From the NCBI GenBank assembly GCA_020247055.1, contig JADCJL010000023.1:25296-89295 (forward strand): a stretch of 64,000 nucleotides of DNA, in the 5' to 3' direction. The notes under the pieces were generated by a model that was not told where the DNA came from, ran no database searches, and saw only the letters and a list, made by a program, of their open reading frames with translations. The DNA is from Acidobacteriaceae bacterium. Lineage in GTDB: Bacteria > Acidobacteriota > Terriglobia > Bryobacterales > Bryobacteraceae. Shown piece by piece: positions 1 through 8,579 of the stretch (its first letter is position 1; each line of letters opens with the position of its first letter). The position numbers were made by a program, and so were the translations under genes.

Positions 1-2
1 TG

Positions 3-2657
3 CAGGCGATGCCGCCCGGCGAGGACCGCGAGATTCTGCTCAGTCTGGCCGGATCGCGCGGGGTAGTGTCGACGTTTGCCACCTACACCCCGGAGGATAT
101 CCCAACCGCTTACGAACTGACGGCGGCGTTGGGCCACAAGCTGCTGCCGGTGCTTTGCGGCACCGGGCGGTGTTTCTTAAAGAGTCCGGCATCCGAGGAC
201 CGCTTCCTGCAGCAGCCGCTCGCGTGGGATCCGGAGCCGTTCTCCTTCCGGCTGCTGTGGCAGCAGGGCGGTGATGGCGGCTGGCAGGTCTCCTCGGAGT
301 ACTGCCGGGAGGACGAGATGCTGGCGCTCGATGCCTCGACGCAGATCATCGCCGGGGCGTTCCTGCTGCGCGGGCACACCCTTGGCCCGCTGTCCGCGGC
401 CAAGGCGCTGCCGTGGATTCAGTTCTTCCGCGTGCAGGGGCAGATTGCCATCAGCGCGGCCGACACCGATGAGTTTGTGCGGGAGGCGATGAAGCGGCTG
501 CCGGAAGCGGTGCTGCACCTGCCGCTGGCGCTGCGCTACGAACGGGTGGCGGGCGAGCCGCATCCGAGCCTGAAGCTGCGGCAGGCGCAGCGGCGGATGG
601 AACAGGACCCGTTCACGGGCCGCCCCGAGTTTGTGTACGCCGAGGGGGTGGTGGCGCACGCCGAAACGCAGTCGGAGGTGCTGTTTCATCCGGCGGAGCG
701 GAAGCTGATTGAGCGCGATCTCGAGGCCGAACGGGTCGCCCTGCAGGTGTTGACCGATGCCGGATTCCGGCCGACGCAGTACGTGGGCGTCGAGGGGCAG
801 AGCTGGGATATCGCCCCCGGCAAGCTGCTGCCGGCGCTGCGCCGGCTGTTTCAGGCGGGCTGGTACGTTGAATTGCAGGGTCTGCCGATGCGGTCGGCGA
901 CGAAGATGAACGCCGCGGTCAGCACGGGTATCGACTGGTTCGAACTGACGGGAGAGGTCCAGTTCGACGACCTCTCCGTACCGCTGCCGCAGCTGCTCAA
1001 GGCCATGCAGCAGGGCGATTCGATGTTCAAGCTCGACGATGGCAGCATCGCGATTCTCGACGAGGGGCAGTTGGGGCGGCTGAAGTCGCTGCTGCAGCTG
1101 GCGGACATCGAAAAGGGGCAGGTCCGCTTCCAGCGCAACCAGGTGGCGCTGCTCGACGCGCTGTTGGCATCGCAGCCCGAGATCGCGGTCGATGCGAAGC
1201 TCGAACACGCCCGTGAGGAGCTGCGCAACTTCAAGGGCATCGGCATGGCGGAGCAGCCGGCCGGGTTTACCGGCGAGCTGCGCGGCTATCAACGGGAGGG
1301 GCTCGGCTGGCTCCAGTTTCTGAACCGTTTCCAGTTCGGCGGCTGCCTGGCGGACGATATGGGCGTCGGCAAGACCGCGCAGGTGCTGGCGCTGCTCGAG
1401 ACGCGGCGGGCGGCGCGGGCGGCCGGCGAAGCGATCGGCCCTTCGCTGGTCGTGGCGCCGCGGTCGCTGATCTTCAACTGGCAGCGGGAGGCCGCGCGGT
1501 TCACGCCGCAGATGCGGACGCTGGACTTCACGGGCCTGGGCCGGTCGCTCGAACAGATCGGGGAGGTCGATGTCATCCTGACGACCTACGGCACGCTCCG
1601 GCGGGACATCGTAACGCTGCAGAGCCAGCCGTTTGATTACGTGATTCTCGACGAGGCGCAGGCGATCAAGAACTTCGGGTCGGCCTCGGCCAAGGCGGCG
1701 CGGCTGTTGAAGGCCACTCACCGGTTGACCATGACGGGCACGCCGGTGGAGAACCATCTGGGCGAGCTGTGGAGCCTGTTTGAGTTTCTGAACCCGGGCA
1801 TGCTGGGCAAGGCGTCGGTGCTGCGGCTTTCGGGCGCCGGTTCGCGCACCGTGGCGCCGGAGACGCGGGAGCTGCTGGCGGCCGGGCTGCGGCCGTTTCT
1901 GCTGCGGCGGACCAAGGAGCAGGTGGCCCGGGAACTGCCGGCGAAGGTGGAGCAGACGCTGTTCTGCGAACTCGAACCGGACGAGCGGAAGCTCTACAAC
2001 GAACTGCGGGACCACTACCGGTCTTCGCTGCTCGGCGGTAACTCCCGCACCTGGAACAAGCGAAAGCTGCAGGTGCTCGAGGCGCTGCTGCGGCTGCGGC
2101 AGGCGTCCTGCCATCCGGGCCTCGTCGATAAGAAGCGCGCGACCGGGTCGAGCACGAAGCTCGATACGCTGCTGAGTCAGCTCGAAGAGGTCCTGCAGGA
2201 GGGGCATAAGGCGCTCATCTTTTCCCAGTTCACCTCGCTGCTGGCCCTCGTCCGGGCGCAGCTGGACGCGCAGGGGGCGACCTACGAGTACCTCGACGGC
2301 AAGACGCGGGACCGGCAGGCGCCCGTCGAACGATTCCAGACCGACCCCGATTGCAAGCTTTTCCTGATCAGTCTGAAGGCGGGCGGGGTGGGCCTGAACC
2401 TGACCGCGGCCGACTACGTGTTTCTGCTCGATCCCTGGTGGAACCCGGCCGTCGAAGCGCAGGCGATTGACCGGACGCACCGCATCGGGCAGGATAAGCC
2501 CGTTTTTGCCTACCGCCTGATCGCCAAGGATACCGTGGAGGAGCGGGTACTCGAACTGCAGAGCTCCAAGCGGGAGCTCGCCACGGCGATCCTCAACGAG
2601 GACAATGCCCTCGTGTCCAACCTGAAGCCGGAAGATCTCGAACTCCTGCTTTCCTAA
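3..2657 (+). CDS. SNF2-family DNA-dependent helicase (5' end cut by window)
   Basis: A SNF2/SWI2-type ATPase that would use ATP to translocate on duplex DNA or remodel protein-DNA complexes in the cytoplasm. The C-terminal half carries the helicase motifs: Walker A as DDMGVGKT near residue 450, DEAQ near 547, the TGTPVENHLGELWSL segment, then the second RecA domain ending in DPWWNPAVEAQAIDRTHRIGQ, a SNF2 hallmark. The first ~420 residues are the variable bacterial N-terminal region. The frame is open to the left edge (two more codons before the first ATG at base 9), and relatives often carry a further N-terminal domain, so the true start probably lies outside the window. Motif I has Val where most SNF2 proteins have Leu (DDMGLGKT). 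The next gene follows after 19 bases. Family certain; biological role unknown. Confidence 0.93.
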   Translation, partial: QAMPPGEDREILLSLAGSRGVVSTFATYTPEDIPTAYELTAALGHKLLPVLCGTGRCFLKSPASEDRFLQQPLAWDPEPFSFRLLWQQGGDGGWQVSSEYCREDEMLALDASTQIIAGAFLLRGHTLGPLSAAKALPWIQFFRVQGQIAISAADTDEFVREAMKRLPEAVLHLPLALRYERVAGEPHPSLKLRQAQRRMEQDPFTGRPEFVYAEGVVAHAETQSEVLFHPAERKLIERDLEAERVALQVLTDAGFRPTQYVGVEGQSWDIAPGKLLPALRRLFQAGWYVELQGLPMRSATKMNAAVSTGIDWFELTGEVQFDDLSVPLPQLLKAMQQGDSMFKLDDGSIAILDEGQLGRLKSLLQLADIEKGQVRFQRNQVALLDALLASQPEIAVDAKLEHAREELRNFKGIGMAEQPAGFTGELRGYQREGLGWLQFLNRFQFGGCLADDMGVGKTAQVLALLETRRAARAAGEAIGPSLVVAPRSLIFNWQREAARFTPQMRTLDFTGLGRSLEQIGEVDVILTTYGTLRRDIVTLQSQPFDYVILDEAQAIKNFGSASAKAARLLKATHRLTMTGTPVENHLGELWSLFEFLNPGMLGKASVLRLSGAGSRTVAPETRELLAAGLRPFLLRRTKEQVARELPAKVEQTLFCELEPDERKLYNELRDHYRSSLLGGNSRTWNKRKLQVLEALLRLRQASCHPGLVDKKRATGSSTKLDTLLSQLEEVLQEGHKALIFSQFTSLLALVRAQLDAQGATYEYLDGKTRDRQAPVERFQTDPDCKLFLISLKAGGVGLNLTAADYVFLLDPWWNPAVEAQAIDRTHRIGQDKPVFAYRLIAKDTVEERVLELQSSKRELATAILNEDNALVSNLKPEDLELLLS

Positions 2658-2676
2658 AATTCGCTACCGTATCTGT

Positions 2677-3918
2677 ATGCAGCTTACGCGCCGGCAGATC
2701 CTCGCTTCGGCGGCACTCCCCTGGGCTCCCAACCGGCCCAGGATCGCCGCCCTCGTCACCGAATACCGCAAGTTCTCCCACGGCCAGCATATCGTCGACC
2801 GCTTCCTCGAAGGCTACGGCTGGGACGGCGAACACCACCATCCCGCCATGGACCTGGTGGCGCTCTACGTCGACCAGCATCCCAATGGCGACCTGACCGC
2901 GGACCGCGCCAAGCGCTTCCCCGGCATGAAGGTCTACCCGACCATCGCCGAGGCGCTCACCGGCGGCACGGGCAAGCTGGCCGTCGATGGCATCATGCTC
3001 GTCGGCGAACACGGCAAGTACGAACGCAACGAGAAGGGGCAGACGAAGTACCCGCGCTACGAGTTTTTTAAAGAGATCGTCAAGGTGTTTGAGTCGAGCG
3101 GGCGCGTGGTACCCGTGTTCAACGACAAGCACCTGTCCTGGAACTGGGAGTGGGCCAAGGAGATGTACGATACGGCCCGGCGGATGAAGTTTCCGCTGAT
3201 GGCGGGCTCGAGCCTGCCGGTGACGTGGCGGACGCCATCGCTCGAGTTCCCGGCGGGCGTGAAGGTGGAAGAGGCGATGTGCGTCTGTTACGGCGGCGTC
3301 GATAGCTATGACTTCCATGGCCTCGAAACCGCGCAGTGCATGGTGGAGCGGCGGCGCGGCGGCGAGGCGGGCGTGGAATGGGTGCAGGCCTACCGCGGCG
3401 AAACCTTCTGGAAGGCCTATCAGGATAAAGTGTGGCCCACGGAGCTGGTCGAGGCCGCGCTGTGCCGCAGCCACACGCTCGTGCCGGCGCGCGAGGGCTT
3501 CAACAACATCTTCCCCACCGTCGACGACATGAAGCGCATCGTGAAGAACCCGGTGGCCTACCGCTACCGCCACGCCGATGGGTTGCACTCGACGATGATC
3601 CTGATGAGCGGACTGATCCGCGACTTCAACTTCTCGGCCAAAATCAGCGGGCAGAAGGACCTCTTCTCGACGCAGATGTACCTGCCGATGCCGGACGGCC
3701 GCACCACGCTCGCCAACTTCTTCAGCCCGCTTGTCTACAACGCCGAGCTGATGTATCTGACGGGCAAGGAGACCTATCCCCTCGAACGGACGCTGCTGAC
3801 CACCGGGCTCACCGCGGCCGGCGTCGAGAGCCTCTATCAGGGCCAGAAGCAGCTGGCCACGCCCCACCTCGGTATCCGCTACCAGGCGCCGAAAGAGTCC
3901 ACCTTCTGGAGAAGCTAA
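2677..3918 (+). CDS. Exported protein of unrecognised family, paralogue A
   Basis: 413 residues; I do not recognise the family. The N-terminus (TRRQILASAALPW) looks like a short Tat or Sec signal, suggesting export. The body shares a string of conserved blocks with the next gene: ALYVDQ, YPTIAE, KLAVDG, YPRYEFFK, NDKHLS, AGSSLPVTWR and QCM-ERR-GGE, in the same order and at similar spacing, so the two are tandem duplicates. The Asp/His/Glu-rich conserved blocks suggest an enzyme or sugar-binding fold, but no catalytic motif is recognisable. It ends in TAATG: its stop codon shares one base with the start of paralogue B, so the two are very probably translationally coupled. The ATG at 2677 is the first plausible start and sits 19 bases after the helicase stop. 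Confidence 0.85.
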   Translation: MQLTRRQILASAALPWAPNRPRIAALVTEYRKFSHGQHIVDRFLEGYGWDGEHHHPAMDLVALYVDQHPNGDLTADRAKRFPGMKVYPTIAEALTGGTGKLAVDGIMLVGEHGKYERNEKGQTKYPRYEFFKEIVKVFESSGRVVPVFNDKHLSWNWEWAKEMYDTARRMKFPLMAGSSLPVTWRTPSLEFPAGVKVEEAMCVCYGGVDSYDFHGLETAQCMVERRRGGEAGVEWVQAYRGETFWKAYQDKVWPTELVEAALCRSHTLVPAREGFNNIFPTVDDMKRIVKNPVAYRYRHADGLHSTMILMSGLIRDFNFSAKISGQKDLFSTQMYLPMPDGRTTLANFFSPLVYNAELMYLTGKETYPLERTLLTTGLTAAGVESLYQGQKQLATPHLGIRYQAPKESTFWRS

Positions 3919-5078
3919 TGAAGCGCATTGCCATTGTCTCGAGTATCTATCGCTATCTGTCGCACGCGCAGCACATGGGCGACCGCTTCCTGATCGGCTA
4001 TCCGCACGAAGGCAAGTGGCACAAGCCGGACGTGCAGGTGGTCTCGCTCTACGTCGACCAGAAGCCCCCGGGCGACCAGAGCGCGGAGCGGGCCAAGGAG
4101 TTTGGCTTCACGGTCTATCCCACCATTGCCGAAACGCTGCGCTGCGGCACCGACAAGCTCGCCGTCGACGGCGTCGTGATCATCTGCGAGCACGGCGAGT
4201 ATCCCCGCAACGAACTCGGTCAGGTGCTCTACCCGCGCTACGAGTTCTTCAAGGCCTGCACGGAGGTGTTTGAGAAAGACGGGCGGGCCGTGCCGGTCTA
4301 CAACGACAAGCACCTCTCGTTCAGCTTCACCAAAGCCAAATGGATGCTCGACGAGGCCCGGCGGCTGAAGTTCCCCGTCCTGGCGGGCTCCTCGTTGCCG
4401 GTGACCTGGCGGCTGCCCGATATCGAGATTCCGCTGGGCAGCCAGATTGACGAGGCGCTGATGGTCGGCGTCGGCGGGTCGGACCCGATGGACTACCACG
4501 CGCTTGAAGCCATGCAGTGCATGATTGAGCGGCGCAAGGGCGGCGAGACGGGGATCAGGTCCGTGCAGTTGATCGACGGCGAGGCGGCGTGGAAGGCGCC
4601 GTATTCGCAGGAGCTGCTCATTGCCGCGCTGTCGCGCAGCGACACGCCCCTGGGGCTCACCGACAAGGACGGGCGCACGCAGGACCTCGTCCGGACAGGC
4701 GAACTGAAGCGCCTGGTGGCCAAGCCCGCGGCCTATCTGATCGAACACAACGATGGCCTGAAGACGACGCTGCTGATGCTGAACGGCGCCGTGAAGGACT
4801 ACACCTTCGCGGCCAAGGTGCGGGGCCGCGGAACGATGTCGACGCAGTTCCTGCTGACGCCGGTGCCGAACGTGACCTACTCGGCGTGTCTCGTCAGCAA
4901 GATTGAAGAGATGATCGTCACGGGCCGCGCGCCGTACCCGGCCGCGCGGACGCTGATCGTCTCCGGGACGCTCGAAAGCTGTCTGCAGTCCCGGCAGAAG
5001 GGCGGCGAAAAGCTGGCGACCCCGCACCTGGGCGTTCGCTACAACGCTCCGGCGCAGAGCCAGCACGCGCGGCGGTAA
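3918..5078 (+). CDS. Protein of unrecognised family, paralogue B (no signal peptide)
   Basis: 386 residues from the ATG at 3918. The ORF track extends it back to 3432, but that stretch lies in another frame of paralogue A. The start MKRIAIVSSIYRYLSHAQHMGDRFL has no export signal, unlike paralogue A; the equivalent region of A begins with its signal and then RIAALVTEYRKFSHGQHIVDRFL. The conserved blocks listed for A recur here (YPTIAE, KLAVDG, YPRYEFFK, YNDKHLS, AGSSLPVTWR, QCMIERRKGGE). The TAATG overlap with A and the 11-base gap to the M20 hydrolase suggest one transcript. Two forms of one family, one apparently exported and one not, may handle the same ligand on both sides of the membrane; that is inference. 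No function can be assigned. Confidence 0.88.
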   Translation: MKRIAIVSSIYRYLSHAQHMGDRFLIGYPHEGKWHKPDVQVVSLYVDQKPPGDQSAERAKEFGFTVYPTIAETLRCGTDKLAVDGVVIICEHGEYPRNELGQVLYPRYEFFKACTEVFEKDGRAVPVYNDKHLSFSFTKAKWMLDEARRLKFPVLAGSSLPVTWRLPDIEIPLGSQIDEALMVGVGGSDPMDYHALEAMQCMIERRKGGETGIRSVQLIDGEAAWKAPYSQELLIAALSRSDTPLGLTDKDGRTQDLVRTGELKRLVAKPAAYLIEHNDGLKTTLLMLNGAVKDYTFAAKVRGRGTMSTQFLLTPVPNVTYSACLVSKIEEMIVTGRAPYPAARTLIVSGTLESCLQSRQKGGEKLATPHLGVRYNAPAQSQHARR

Positions 5079-5089
5079 GCTAAGAAGCT

Positions 5090-6646
5090 ATGAAGCTCCC
5101 CGCTCTATTCTGCCTGGCGAGCGCGCTGCTGGCGCAGACGCCTACCCTTGAGCAGTTGAAGAAAGAGGCCATCGCCGGCGTCGAAGCCCGGCAGAAGATG
5201 GTGCAGGAGATCGTCGATTCGGTTTTCAGCTTCGGCGAACTGGGCTTTCAAGAGGTAGAGACGTCGAAGTATCTGACGGGGATCCTTGAAAAGAACGGGT
5301 TCACCGTGCAGCGGGGCGTGGCGGGCATGCCCACGGCGTGGATCGCCACCTACGGGCAGGGCAAGCCGGTGATCGGGTTCATCACCGATCTGGACGGCAT
5401 TCCGCGGGCGTCGCAGAAGCCGGGCGTGGCCTATCACGATCCGCTGATTGAGGGCGCGCCGGGCCACGGAGAGGGGCATAACACGGGCAACGCCGTGAAC
5501 GTGGTGGCCGCGATTGTTTTAAAAGAGCTCATGATCAAGTACAAGATCAAGGGGACGCTGAAGCTGTTTCCGGGCGTGGCCGAGGAGCTGGTGGCCACCA
5601 AGGCATACTATATCCGCGCCGGGCTGATGAAGGATCTCGACATCATGCTGGGCTGCCACGTCGGACACGAGCTGGCGACCGACTACGGCCATGCGCACAA
5701 CAACAGCGGCCTCATCTCGATTCAGTTCACCTTCAAGGGCGAGTCGGCGCACGCGGCGGGGGCGCCGTGGCGGGGGCGGAGTGCGCTTGACGCGGTCGAA
5801 CTGATGAACACGATGTGGAACTTTAAGCGCGAGCATCTGCGGCCGGAGCAGCGGTCTCACTACGTGATCACCAACGGCGGCGACCAGCCGAACGTGGTGC
5901 CGCAGGAGGCAACGGTCTGGTATTACTTCCGCGAGGAGGATTATCCGCGGATCAAAGAGCTGCAGGAGTTCGGGGCGACCATGGCGAAGGCGGCTTCGAT
6001 GGCGACCAGCACGACCTTTTCGCAGCGCGTGGTGGGGCAGGCCTGGCCGACCCACTTCAACAAGCCGCTGGCCGAGACGCAGTACAAGAACATGCAAATG
6101 GTGGGCATGCCGCAATGGAGCGAGGCCGACCAACTGCTGGCGCGCGAGCTGCAGCGCGAAATCCGGGCGCCGAAAGTCGAACCGTTGAAGGATAAGCCGC
6201 AGGAGCTGAAGCCGCCGGAGGCGTGGAAGGGCGGCGGGACCGATGACGTGGGAGACATCTCGTGGGTGGTGCCGATGACCTATCTGCGTTACCCGGCCAA
6301 CATTCCGAACCTGCCCGGGCACCACTGGGCTAACGCGATTGCCGAAGCGACGCCGATTGCGCATAAGGGCTCGGCGGTGGGGGCCAAGGTGCAGGCCGCG
6401 ACGGCGCTCGACTATCTGCTGCGGCCGGAGTTGATCACCGACGCCTGGAAGTACTTCAACGAGGTGCAGACCAAGGAGCTGAAGTATCAGCCGCTGATGG
6501 CCGAGACGGACCAGCCGGCCGTGGAACTGAACCTCGAGAAAATGACCAAGTACCGGGAGCAGATGCGGAAGTTCTACTACGACCCGACGAAGTACGGGAC
6601 CTATCTCGAACAGTTGGGCATCACCTATCCGACGTTGAAGAAGTAG
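5090..6646 (+). CDS. M20-family amidohydrolase/peptidase, AbgB-like, exported
   Basis: 518 residues with a Sec-type signal (MKLPALFCLASALLAQ). The M20 metallopeptidase framework is clear: the metal-site region GHGEGHNTGNAV near residue 124, the dimerisation-domain motif ESAHAAGAPWRGRSALDAVE, and GGTDDVGDISWVVP near 382. The length and GTDDVGDISW-type ending match the aminobenzoyl-glutamate hydrolase subunit B group (AbgB) better than short M20 deacylases. Such enzymes cleave amide bonds of N-acyl or aminobenzoyl amino acids using two metal ions; here the signal places it in the periplasm or outside. No AbgA partner or transporter is adjacent. It follows the two unknown paralogues by 11 bases and is convergent with lysA, 5 bases away. 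Substrate not predictable. Confidence 0.88.
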   Translation: MKLPALFCLASALLAQTPTLEQLKKEAIAGVEARQKMVQEIVDSVFSFGELGFQEVETSKYLTGILEKNGFTVQRGVAGMPTAWIATYGQGKPVIGFITDLDGIPRASQKPGVAYHDPLIEGAPGHGEGHNTGNAVNVVAAIVLKELMIKYKIKGTLKLFPGVAEELVATKAYYIRAGLMKDLDIMLGCHVGHELATDYGHAHNNSGLISIQFTFKGESAHAAGAPWRGRSALDAVELMNTMWNFKREHLRPEQRSHYVITNGGDQPNVVPQEATVWYYFREEDYPRIKELQEFGATMAKAASMATSTTFSQRVVGQAWPTHFNKPLAETQYKNMQMVGMPQWSEADQLLARELQREIRAPKVEPLKDKPQELKPPEAWKGGGTDDVGDISWVVPMTYLRYPANIPNLPGHHWANAIAEATPIAHKGSAVGAKVQAATALDYLLRPELITDAWKYFNEVQTKELKYQPLMAETDQPAVELNLEKMTKYREQMRKFYYDPTKYGTYLEQLGITYPTLKK

Positions 6647-6651
6647 CGCGG

Positions 6652-7896
6652 TTACTCGCCGCGGACCAGGTCTTCGTAGGTTTCGCGGCGACGGACCACG
6701 CGCCAGTGGGCGCCGTCGACGAGCACTTCGGCGGCGCGGGGGCGCGTGTTGTAGTTGCTCGCCAGAACGAAGCCGTAAGCGCCGGCGGTGACGAGCGCGA
6801 GGAAGTCGCCGGGCAGACACTGCGCCATCTCCCGGTCGCGGGCAAAGAAGTCGCCGGATTCGCAGACGGGGCCGACGACGTCGGCGACAAAGGTCCCGGG
6901 GAAGGCGCGGCGCAGGGGCACGATCTCGTGGTGCGCTTCGTAGAGGGAGGGGCGGATGAGGTCGTTCATCGCGGCGTCGACGATGACAAACTCTTTGGTT
7001 TCGGTCTTCTTGCGGTAGAGCACGCGGGTGAGCAGCACGCCGGCGGGCCCGACGATGGAGCGGCCGGGTTCGGTGAGCAGGATCAGGCCCAGGCCGGCGC
7101 AGCGGGCGCAAACGGCGGCGAGATGCTCGGAAACGACGGGTTCGACCTGGCCTGCGCGATAGGGCACGCCGAGCCCGCCGCCGATGTCGAGGTGGGTGAT
7201 GGGGACGCCGGCCGCGCGGAGGCGCGCAATGAGGGCGAGCAGCGCGTCGAGGGCGGCGAGGAGGGGTTGGGTGTCAAGGAGCTGCGAGCCGATGTGGGCG
7301 CTGACGCCTTCGAGCTGGAGGTGGGGGAGCGTGAGCGCGCGCTGATAGACGGCTTCGACGGCGGTGATGTCGATGCCGAACTTATGGTCGCGGAGACCGG
7401 TGGAGATGTAGGGGTGCGTGGCGGCGTCGACGTGGGGGTTGACGCGGAGCGCGACGCGGGCGACTTTGTTCAGGCGGGCGGCGATGGAGCTGAGCAGGGC
7501 GAGTTCGGCCTCGCTCTCGCAGTTGAACGAGTGGATGCCGGATTCGAGAGCGTATTCGATCTCCTCGCGGGTTTTACCGACACCGGAGAAGACGACCTTG
7601 GCCGGGTTCCCGCCGGCCTGGAGCACTCGGTAGAGTTCGCCGCCCGAGACGATGTCGAAGCCGGCGCCGGCCTCGGCGAGCAGGCGCAGGATGGAGAGGT
7701 TCGAGTTGGCTTTGACGGCGTAGCAGACCTGATGGGGGAAGCTGCCGAAGCCGGCCTCGTAGGCGTGGTACCGGGAGAGGATCGCCTGCTTCGAGTAGAC
7801 GTAGAGCGGGGTGCCTTCGCGGCGGGCGATGGCTTCGAGGTCGCAATCTTCAACGAACAGATTCTGATTGCGGTAGGCAAATGGAGGCAGGAGCAT
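6652..7896 (-). CDS. lysA: Diaminopimelate decarboxylase
   Basis: 414 residues. PLP-dependent (fold III) decarboxylase converting meso-diaminopimelate to lysine in the cytoplasm, the last step of lysine synthesis. Visible signatures: the PLP lysine in CYAVKANSNLSIL, HIGSQ, the glycine loop GGGLGVPY, EPGRSIVGPAG, the active-site Cys in CESGD from the partner subunit, and TAGAYGFVLASNYN near the C-terminus. The ORF track continues upstream to 8244 as an Arg/Pro-rich shadow; the ATG at 7896 (MLLPPFAYRNQNLFVEDCDL) is the usual family start. It lies 35 bases downstream of the haem protein gene on the same strand and could be cotranscribed with it, although no functional link is evident. Confidence 0.95.
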   Translation of the reverse strand: MLLPPFAYRNQNLFVEDCDLEAIARREGTPLYVYSKQAILSRYHAYEAGFGSFPHQVCYAVKANSNLSILRLLAEAGAGFDIVSGGELYRVLQAGGNPAKVVFSGVGKTREEIEYALESGIHSFNCESEAELALLSSIAARLNKVARVALRVNPHVDAATHPYISTGLRDHKFGIDITAVEAVYQRALTLPHLQLEGVSAHIGSQLLDTQPLLAALDALLALIARLRAAGVPITHLDIGGGLGVPYRAGQVEPVVSEHLAAVCARCAGLGLILLTEPGRSIVGPAGVLLTRVLYRKKTETKEFVIVDAAMNDLIRPSLYEAHHEIVPLRRAFPGTFVADVVGPVCESGDFFARDREMAQCLPGDFLALVTAGAYGFVLASNYNTRPRAAEVLVDGAHWRVVRRRETYEDLVRGE

Positions 7897-7931
7897 GAAA
7901 AGGGGTAAATCCCATGGTAGCCGAGGGCGGG

Positions 7932-8579
7932 CTAGCGGCGGACGAGGGCGGTGGCGGCGCCGGTGCCGGTGAGGCGGGCGCCGGCGGGGAGACGGAGCGG
8001 TTCGCGGAGCAGAAGCCAGCGGGGGCTGGGGCGGAGTCCCCAGACGAGGGGCGTCGCGGCGGTCCAGAGTTTGCCGGGGCGGTCGATGCGGAGGGCGAGG
8101 ATGGTGGTGGGTGACGGCAGGGTCAGGCCGGGGCGGAGCGCGAGCATCTCGCCGCGGGGGAGTGCGGCGGGGCTTGGCGCGGGGGAGAAGTTCGGCGGTT
8201 TGAGAAAGGCGGGGTCGCCTTCGGGCGCGCCGCCTTCGACCCATTCGGCGATGCGGACGATCTCTTCCTGCGTGAGCGAGAGGTCGCTTGCGAACTCGCC
8301 AAAGCCTTTGGCGGCGGGCCAGGGCGGCATTTGGCGGGTGAGCACCGCCTCTTTGATGGCGACGGCCCAGGGTTTGGCGTCGGCGAAGGATTCGAGGGCC
8401 ATCGGGGCGGGTCCGCCGGCGCGATGGCAGGACTGGCAGCGTTTGGCGAAGAGGCGGGAGATCTCGCGGGTCCAGGTGAGGGTGGTCGAGACCGGGTCGT
8501 GGGCAAAGACAAGGGCGGGCTGCAGCAGAAGGATGCTGAGCCCGCCCTGGCGGAGGAGACGGTGGAAGGGATTAGTCAC
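7932..8579 (-). CDS. Exported monohaem cytochrome c-like protein
   Basis: 215 residues with a signal peptide (LSILLLQPALVFA). One haem c motif, CQSCH, sits in a domain clearly homologous to the N-terminus of the upstream gene: RCQSCHRAGGPAPM and MPPWPA here versus NCQGCHRPGEAAPM and MPPWHA there. After that domain the protein has about 90 residues with no recognisable motif and lacks the copper-binding domain of its neighbour. It starts with GTG at 8579, overlapping the stop of the upstream gene by 8 bases, so translational coupling is likely. The pair probably works together in the periplasm, with this protein as an electron carrier or haem subunit; that is inference. Confidence 0.82.
   Translation of the reverse strand: MTNPFHRLLRQGGLSILLLQPALVFAHDPVSTTLTWTREISRLFAKRCQSCHRAGGPAPMALESFADAKPWAVAIKEAVLTRQMPPWPAAKGFGEFASDLSLTQEEIVRIAEWVEGGAPEGDPAFLKPPNFSPAPSPAALPRGEMLALRPGLTLPSPTTILALRIDRPGKLWTAATPLVWGLRPSPRWLLLREPLRLPAGARLTGTGAATALVRR

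Noticed and set aside
177-2480. 767-codon antisense frame over the SNF2 gene
   Set aside because: Composition (RLQLRPD-type Arg/Leu/Gln runs) is typical of the antisense frame of a GC-rich gene; helicase motifs prove the other strand.
5519-7111. 530-codon minus frame across the M20 and lysA genes
   Set aside because: Crosses two well-supported genes and is Arg/His/Pro-rich without a domain.
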